Shown here piece after piece: positions 27,321 through 32,746 of a DNA stretch of 32,746 bases (positions are counted from its first letter, which is position 1; each line of letters opens with the position of its first letter). The DNA is taken from contig JAQUXM010000021.1 in the NCBI GenBank assembly GCA_028692415.1, positions 1 through 32,746 of the forward strand, written 5' to 3'. The position numbers were made by a program, and so were the translations under genes. The DNA is from Syntrophomonadaceae bacterium (GTDB taxonomy: Bacteria; Bacillota; Syntrophomonadia; Syntrophomonadales; Syntrophomonadaceae). The notes beneath the pieces were generated by a model that saw nothing but the letters and a program-made list of their open reading frames with translations, made no database searches and was not told where the DNA came from.

Positions 27321-28175
27321 GTGGCATTGGTTCCAGTAAGTGAGTTGTTATTTAAAGCGGAGAAGGAAGGTTATGCAGTAGGTGCTTTCAATGCCAATAA
27401 TATGGAGATTGTGCAGGCAATTATTGAGGCTGCGAAGCTGGAAAACTCTCCGGTAATTATGCAGGCCAGCCAGGGGGCAATTACGTATGCCGGCTTGGAG
27501 TTTATAACCGGAATGGTAAAGATAGCAGCGGAGGCTTGTAAGGTTCCGGTAGCCTTGCACCTGGATCATGGAACGGATTTCGGGCAGGTTGTAAGGTGTA
27601 TCAGGAGCGGTTTTTCTTCAGTTATGTATGATGGTTCAAAACTTCCCCTGGAGGAGAATATAGCTATGACCAGAAAGGTCCTGGAGATAGCTCGGCCCAT
27701 CGGGGTATCAGTAGAGGCTGAACTGGGCAAAATAGGAGGTACCGAAGACGATATCCATGTGAGCGAAAAGGAAGCTATGTATACTGACCCTGAAGAAGCG
27801 AGATATTTTGTAGCTCAGACCGGTATTGAGAGCCTGGCTATCGCTATTGGCACTGCGCATGGACAATACAAGGGCAAACCTGAGCTTGATTTTGAACGGC
27901 TGGCTAAAATAAAGTCTCTGGTTGGCATCCCCATCGTTCTGCATGGTTCCTCCGGGGTCCCCGATGAAGCGGTGAAAAAAGCTATTGCGCTGGGGGTCTG
28001 CAAAGTAAATATCGACACCAACATACGCGAGGCTTTTGTTTACACCATGCGAAAGGTTATTCAGGAAAAACCGGATGAGATTGATCCCCGTAAAATTCTG
28101 GGACCAGCTCGGGAAGCCATGACAAATGTCGTTCGTAATAAAATGCGGGTCTTCGGCAGTTCCGGGCAGGCATAA
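27321..28175 (+). CDS. fba: Class II fructose-1,6-bisphosphate aldolase
   Basis: VGAFNANNMEIVQAIIEAA, HLDHGTDF, HGSSGVPDEAVKKAI, KVNIDTNIREAF; GTG 27321 with AGAGGTGAT SD. Confidence 0.95.
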   Translation: MALVPVSELLFKAEKEGYAVGAFNANNMEIVQAIIEAAKLENSPVIMQASQGAITYAGLEFITGMVKIAAEACKVPVALHLDHGTDFGQVVRCIRSGFSSVMYDGSKLPLEENIAMTRKVLEIARPIGVSVEAELGKIGGTEDDIHVSEKEAMYTDPEEARYFVAQTGIESLAIAIGTAHGQYKGKPELDFERLAKIKSLVGIPIVLHGSSGVPDEAVKKAIALGVCKVNIDTNIREAFVYTMRKVIQEKPDEIDPRKILGPAREAMTNVVRNKMRVFGSSGQA

Positions 28176-28241
28176 ACCCTTGAATAAGGGGGGTGCAGGA
28201 AGGCTGAGCGAATGAGCTTTATCGGTCCAGGGCAAGAAAGG

Positions 28242-28892
28242 ATGATGTTTTTGCGCATTTTTATTGATACTGCTAATATAGAGGAGATAAAAGAAATCAA
28301 TGCGATGGGTTTCCTGGCAGGAGTAACGACCAACCCCAGTTTGGTGGCCCAGGAAAAACGTGATTATAAACAGGTAATTAAGGAAATCTGTGAAGTAGTA
28401 GACGGGCCCATAAGTGCTGAAGTCATTGGCCAGGATTATGAAGCAATGGTTAAAGAAGGGGCAGAACTGGCCGCCATCCATGCCAATGTAGTAATCAAGA
28501 TACCAATTTGCGAGCCGGGCTTAAAAGCAATTAGTACGCTTAAACATAAAGGTATTGCATGCAATGCCACGCTGGTGTTTTCAGCCAACCAGGCTTTGCT
28601 GGCTGCGCGAGCCGGAGCCGCTTATGTAAGCCCGTTTATCGGGAGATTAGATGATATAGGCAATGATGGCTTGAATCTGCTTAATGAAATAATCACGATA
28701 TTCAACCAGTACATGTTGGATACCGAGGTGATTGCTGCAAGTATCAGACATCCCATGCATGCTGTGGAATCAGCCAAAATTGGTTCGCACATTGCAACCA
28801 TACCGTATCAGATTATTAAGCAGATGATAAAACATCCGCTGACTGATGCAGGGATAGAAAAATTTATGCGGGATTGGCAAAAGGTCTTTTAG
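28242..28892 (+). CDS. fsa: Fructose-6-phosphate aldolase / transaldolase-like
   Basis: [59 protein letters not shown]. Confidence 0.93.
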   Translation: MMFLRIFIDTANIEEIKEINAMGFLAGVTTNPSLVAQEKRDYKQVIKEICEVVDGPISAEVIGQDYEAMVKEGAELAAIHANVVIKIPICEPGLKAISTLKHKGIACNATLVFSANQALLAARAGAAYVSPFIGRLDDIGNDGLNLLNEIITIFNQYMLDTEVIAASIRHPMHAVESAKIGSHIATIPYQIIKQMIKHPLTDAGIEKFMRDWQKVF

Positions 28893-28911
28893 GGAAGGGG
28901 AGGTTTTAAGT

Positions 28912-29898
28912 TTGGAGAGGGAATTAGCCCTGGAGTTTGCCAGAGTGACTGAAGCTGCTGCTCTGGCAGCTGCGCGCTGGGTTGGCAAAGGGGATAAAGA
29001 AGCAGCTGATGATGCTGCGGTAACCGCCATGCGGGTAATGTTCGATACCGTGTCGGTTGACGGAGTGGTCGTAATTGGTGAGGGCGAATTGGACGAAGCG
29101 CCGATGCTATATATTGGAGAGAAAGTTGGGCAAGGCATCCCTCCCCAGGTGGATATAGCCGTTGATCCTCTGGAAGGTACGAATTTGGTGGCAAAAGGCC
29201 TTAATGGTGCTATTGCGGTTTTGGCTATCGCCCCTAAAGGAACACTGCTTCATGCGCCTGACATGTACATGGACAAAATAGCGGCCGGCCCTGAATGCAA
29301 AGGTCGGATTCATCTGGATGCCAGTGTGAAGGAGAACCTGTGGGAAGTAGCCCGCAGTTTGGATAAGTTAATCAGTGAAGTAACCGTAGTTATTCTTGAC
29401 CGGCCTCGTCATCAAGAGATGGTTGAGGATATAAGAAGAGCGGGAGCAAGGATCAAGTTAATCAGTGATGGTGATATTTCCCCGGCTGTAGCGGCCGCTT
29501 ATCCCGATTCGGGGGTTGACTTGCTCCTGGGTATTGGCGGAGCCCCGGAAGGCGTTATCACCGCTGCGGCGATGAAATGCATGGGAGGGGACTTTCAAGC
29601 ACGCCTATGTCCGGAGAATGAAAGTGAAACACAACGCTGTCACGATATGGGGATAAGCAACCTGAATAAGATATTTACGATTGATGAACTGGTGAAGTCT
29701 GAAGATGTAATATTTGCGGCTACGGGTATAACGGATTCTTTTTTAATTAAAGGAGTGAGGTACTACAAACGGCGCGCAGTTACCCAAACCCTGGTAATGA
29801 GGAGCCTCTCCGGGACAATCCGAACGATCGAGGCTGACCATCATCTGGATAGAAAACCGTTGTTTAAAGATGAAAGACTTAGATTAATAATGGGATAG
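28912..29898 (+). CDS. glpX: Class II fructose-1,6-bisphosphatase
   Basis: 328-aa ORF: GDKEAADDAAVTAMR, VVIGEGELDEAPMLYIGE, DIAVDPLEGTNLVAKG; TTG start with GGGGAGG SD. Confidence 0.96.
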   Translation: MERELALEFARVTEAAALAAARWVGKGDKEAADDAAVTAMRVMFDTVSVDGVVVIGEGELDEAPMLYIGEKVGQGIPPQVDIAVDPLEGTNLVAKGLNGAIAVLAIAPKGTLLHAPDMYMDKIAAGPECKGRIHLDASVKENLWEVARSLDKLISEVTVVILDRPRHQEMVEDIRRAGARIKLISDGDISPAVAAAYPDSGVDLLLGIGGAPEGVITAAAMKCMGGDFQARLCPENESETQRCHDMGISNLNKIFTIDELVKSEDVIFAATGITDSFLIKGVRYYKRRAVTQTLVMRSLSGTIRTIEADHHLDRKPLFKDERLRLIMG

Positions 29899-30092
29899 GC
29901 CAAATTGAAAGGTGCGGAGCAAGCCGCTAGGTCTAAGATGGAAAATGTTCTTTATTTAAACATATACATAAATTTGCTTCAGCCGAAGGGTGGATGCTTT
30001 TGGATGTGGTAATTTTTGGTTTATTTGTGATTAAATATTATCCTTTACTGGAATAATATTTTAAAAGGTGTTATATTAAAATAAAGACAGTG

Positions 30093-30120
30093 TTGATTTT
30101 TCCGATTATTATGATAAAGT
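30093..30120 (+). promoter_or_regulatory. Possible sigma-70-type promoter upstream of repeat copy B
   Basis: TTGATT-N16-TAAAGT ending a few nt before the closing stem of the structured repeat; weak -10 match. Confidence 0.25.
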
Positions 30121-30262
30121 ATATCGAGGCGAAAAGATATCCCCCGCTTCTTTAAGCGGTCTGCTTCCTATTAAGAGAACAGGCGGTGGGTTCTATCCCC
30201 CGCCTCGTTATAGCGGTGCGAAAGAAACTTTTCCGCAGTTTCTTCCAATGCTTAAAAGCTTG
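30119..30262 (+). repeat. Copy B of the ~145-bp structured intergenic repeat
   Basis: Inverted, diverged match to 17887-18032; CGAGGCG (30125-30131)/CGCCTCG (30201-30207) closing stem and CCGCTTCTTTAAGCGG hairpin. Confidence 0.8.
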
Positions 30263-30525
30263 TTTAATCATGCCGTTTTCCCAAGCACTTTTTCCATAAG
30301 GATTACGGTAGTCTTTTCTGAGGGTTTTATTGCACTTCCAGGGGGCCTGTCACAGACAGTTCTTGTCGCACATGATTACCCGCAAGATTTAGGAATTAAC
30401 AAACGAAGCAAAAGGAAATCAAACAATAATGAACAATAAGACAAAAGCAATAATAATTCCAGGGATGATTGCAGCTGTTTTAACGAAAAGCCATGTTTAT
30501 TATTAATCAAATAAGGAGGGAAATA

Positions 30526-31803
30526 TTGAATATTTCGGAACTTGACAACAAAACGATACTGGAGCTGTACCAGATAGCACGCGAGATTAATTTGGCAGGT
30601 TATTCAAAGCTGCGCAAAAAGGAATTAATTTTTGAAATAACCAAAGCACTTACTCATGCCGATCAACTGCTGCAAGCTCAGGGAGTACTTGATATAATGC
30701 CTGACGGCTATGGATTTTTACGTCCGTTTACTTACTTGCCAAGCCAGGAAGATATCTATGTATCACCATCGCAAATCAGAAAATTTGAATTAAAGACCGG
30801 TGACCGAGTAGGAGGGCAGGTCCGTTCTCCAAAAGATAATGAACGATTTTTTGCGCTCTTAAAAGTTGAGAGTGTTAACGGCTTTTTGCCTGATGAATCA
30901 GTTAAAAGGATACATTTTGATGCGCTGACACCTCTTTATCCCACCCAAAGACTGACCCTGGAAACCGAGAGCCAGGAGCTGTCCACCCGTATTATCGACT
31001 TGGTTTCACCTATCGGAAAAGGACAACGCGGACTTATTGTAGCACCTCCCAAGGCAGGAAAGACTATCCTGCTGCAAAAAATTGCGCAGGGAATCAGTAC
31101 CAATCACCCTGAAATCGAACTTATAATTCTGCTGGTTGATGAAAGACCGGAGGAAGTTACGGATATGCAGCGTTCCACCAAGGCTGAAGTAGTCGCATCA
31201 ACCTTTGATGAACCGCCGGAAAGCCATGTGAAGGTAACAGATATGGTGCTGGAAAGGGCTAAACGACTGGTTGAGCATAAGCGCGATGTGGTTATCCTGA
31301 TGGATAGTGTTACAAGGCTGGCCCGCGCTCATAATCTCGTGGTACCGCCCAGCGGCCGGACTTTGTCCGGAGGAGTGGACCCCGCTTCATTGGATAAACC
31401 CAAGAGATTTTTTGGTGCAGCCCGTAATATTGAAGAAGGGGGCAGTCTGACGATAATAGCCACCGCTCTGATTGAAACAGGATCACGCATGGATGAGGTT
31501 ATTTTCGAGGAATTTAAAGGCAGGGGCAATATGGAATTGGTTTTGGACCGGAAACTGGCTGAGCGCAGAGTCTTCCCCGCCATAGATCTTAAACGCTCAG
31601 GAACCAGAAAAGAGGAATTGCTGCTCAGTCAAAACGAATTGGAATTAACCTGGATAATTCGCAATGCATTGAGTGATTACAATCAGGTTGAAGGCATGCA
31701 GATGATGATAGACACCATGAAGAAGACCAAATCAAACCAGGATCTGTTGAGGGCGGCACCGATAGCTTTCAGCAGAAAGGAGTTTGCCAGAAACAGCTAC
31801 TAA
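30526..31803 (+). CDS. rho: Transcription termination factor Rho
   Basis: [69 protein letters not shown] 30526 with AGGAGGG SD is a better start than ATG 30493. Confidence 0.97.
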   Translation: MNISELDNKTILELYQIAREINLAGYSKLRKKELIFEITKALTHADQLLQAQGVLDIMPDGYGFLRPFTYLPSQEDIYVSPSQIRKFELKTGDRVGGQVRSPKDNERFFALLKVESVNGFLPDESVKRIHFDALTPLYPTQRLTLETESQELSTRIIDLVSPIGKGQRGLIVAPPKAGKTILLQKIAQGISTNHPEIELIILLVDERPEEVTDMQRSTKAEVVASTFDEPPESHVKVTDMVLERAKRLVEHKRDVVILMDSVTRLARAHNLVVPPSGRTLSGGVDPASLDKPKRFFGAARNIEEGGSLTIIATALIETGSRMDEVIFEEFKGRGNMELVLDRKLAERRVFPAIDLKRSGTRKEELLLSQNELELTWIIRNALSDYNQVEGMQMMIDTMKKTKSNQDLLRAAPIAFSRKEFARNSY

Positions 31804-31843
31804 TGCGAAAAAATGAATAATCATTTCCCAAAAGGTCAAAAAT

Positions 31844-31866
31844 AAGGGTCAGCAGGCCCTTTTTTT
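31844..31866 (+). terminator. Intrinsic terminator downstream of rho
   Basis: AAGGGTCAGCAGGCCCTTTTTTT: short GC stem followed by a 7-9 T run. Confidence 0.65.
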
Positions 31867-31898
31867 GTTGCTCAAAGGAAATGAGGTGAACAAATATA

Positions 31899-32746
31899 GT
31901 GAATAAAAAGTGGGTAGTCTTGTTGATCCTTATCACCCACATTTTAGCAGTAAGTATTAATCCGGCACTGGCTGCTCCTGGTGAAGGAAATTTTATTCCC
32001 TGTGTCATAAAGAGTAATGTTAAAGAGGTTAACAACAGCTTTTATAAAGTGTGTAAGGGTGACACCTTATGGGGTATATCCCAAACGCTGAATGTTGAAC
32101 TTGAATCGCTTATGAGTACCAATGGCTTGAATGCCGGAACCGTTCTGAAGATTGGACAGAGCATAATAATACCAGGTAATGGAGCCAATTACCATTTGCT
32201 TAAAAAAGGGGATACCTTTTGGAGCATTGCATCCGCTTATGGTATTAGTGTAAAAGAACTGCAAGGGTTGAACCAGGGCAAGAATCCCAGCAAGCTTAAA
32301 ATTGGCGACCGGCTTATTATTCCGGCGGGAACCAAGCGAATTGCATCGGCTAATACAGAATCCTCGCGCGGGTTTCTTATAAGTCGAATGTATGCCTGGC
32401 CTCTCCTGGGAACTATTACTTCTTATTATGGATGGCGTAAATCGGGTTTCCATCATGGGCTGGATATTGCCGGAAAAACCAACACCACTATTAAAGCTGC
32501 AGCGGCGGGAAAGGTGTCGTTTGCTGGCTATAAAGCTATTTATGGACGAACGGTAATTATTGACCATGCCAATGGTGAGCAAACCTTGTATGCTCATGCA
32601 AATAAAACCATGGTTAAAGCAGGACAGAAGGTTGAACGCGGTGAGGCAATTGCGACGGTTGGCAGTACTGGCAGAACTACCGGGCCGCACCTGCATTTTG
32701 AAATAAGGAAGGGTGACAAGACATTTAACCCATTGGAATACTTGCG
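31899..32746 (+). CDS. Secreted LysM (x2) + M23 family metallopeptidase, 3' truncated by the window end
   Basis: GTG 31899, SD GAAATGAGGTGA upstream. Signal peptide MNKKWVVLLILITHILAVSINPALAAPG; LysM YKVCKGDTLWGISQTLN and YHLLKKGDTFWSIASAYG; M23 GWRKSGFHHGLDIAG ... GPHLHFEIRKG. Absent from the ORF track because no stop lies in the window. Confidence 0.93.
   Translation, partial: MNKKWVVLLILITHILAVSINPALAAPGEGNFIPCVIKSNVKEVNNSFYKVCKGDTLWGISQTLNVELESLMSTNGLNAGTVLKIGQSIIIPGNGANYHLLKKGDTFWSIASAYGISVKELQGLNQGKNPSKLKIGDRLIIPAGTKRIASANTESSRGFLISRMYAWPLLGTITSYYGWRKSGFHHGLDIAGKTNTTIKAAAAGKVSFAGYKAIYGRTVIIDHANGEQTLYAHANKTMVKAGQKVERGEAIATVGSTGRTTGPHLHFEIRKGDKTFNPLEYL

Noticed and set aside
27708-28481. 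257-aa - strand ORF
   Set aside because: Antisense to fba and fsa, both with clear conserved motifs.
30248-30439. 63-aa + ORF in the glpX-rho gap
   Set aside because: No SD, begins inside the structured repeat, composition not protein-like.
30429-30506. 25-codon [28 protein letters not shown] upstream of rho
   Set aside because: Could be a relic of a membrane-protein N-terminus, but too short and unsupported to call.
32067-32696. 209-aa - strand ORF
   Set aside because: Antisense to the LysM/M23 peptidase.

Overview
The window is from a low-to-mid GC Firmicute-like genome; gene content and order suggest a Syntrophomonas/Clostridia-type organism (inference). It has three parts. (1) About 36-12373 is a defence block on the + strand: class II Fic protein, HsdM, two-TRD HsdS, RhuM-family protein, HsdR, then a 1068-aa N6-adenine methyltransferase-like protein coupled by a TAATG overlap to a 237-aa protein with a PD...ECK nuclease-like signature. 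(2) About 12380-18390 is a scarred region: a cysteine-desulfurase-like aminotransferase and a DsrE-like protein on the - strand, a 165-bp MITE/IS-derivative with 23-bp terminal inverted repeats, two apparently decayed gene tails, an HD-GYP protein and an M1 peptidase. (3) About 18490-32746 is a conserved housekeeping block (argS, rpoE-like, MBL hydrolase, pyrG, FemAB-like, alr-like, sppA, Yip1-like, spo0F-like, fba, fsa, glpX, rho, LysM/M23 peptidase running off the end). Main non-obvious observations: (a) a pair of diverged ~145-bp intergenic repeats with conserved stem-loops at 17887-18032 (-) and 30119-30262 (+); (b) the coupled methyltransferase/nuclease candidate module; (c) the MITE-like element; (d) a tail-less delta-like subunit; (e) a LysM/M23 CDS absent from the supplied ORF track. 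No tRNA, rRNA or CRISPR array was recognised. No database search was run; family names come from motif and sequence recognition only.
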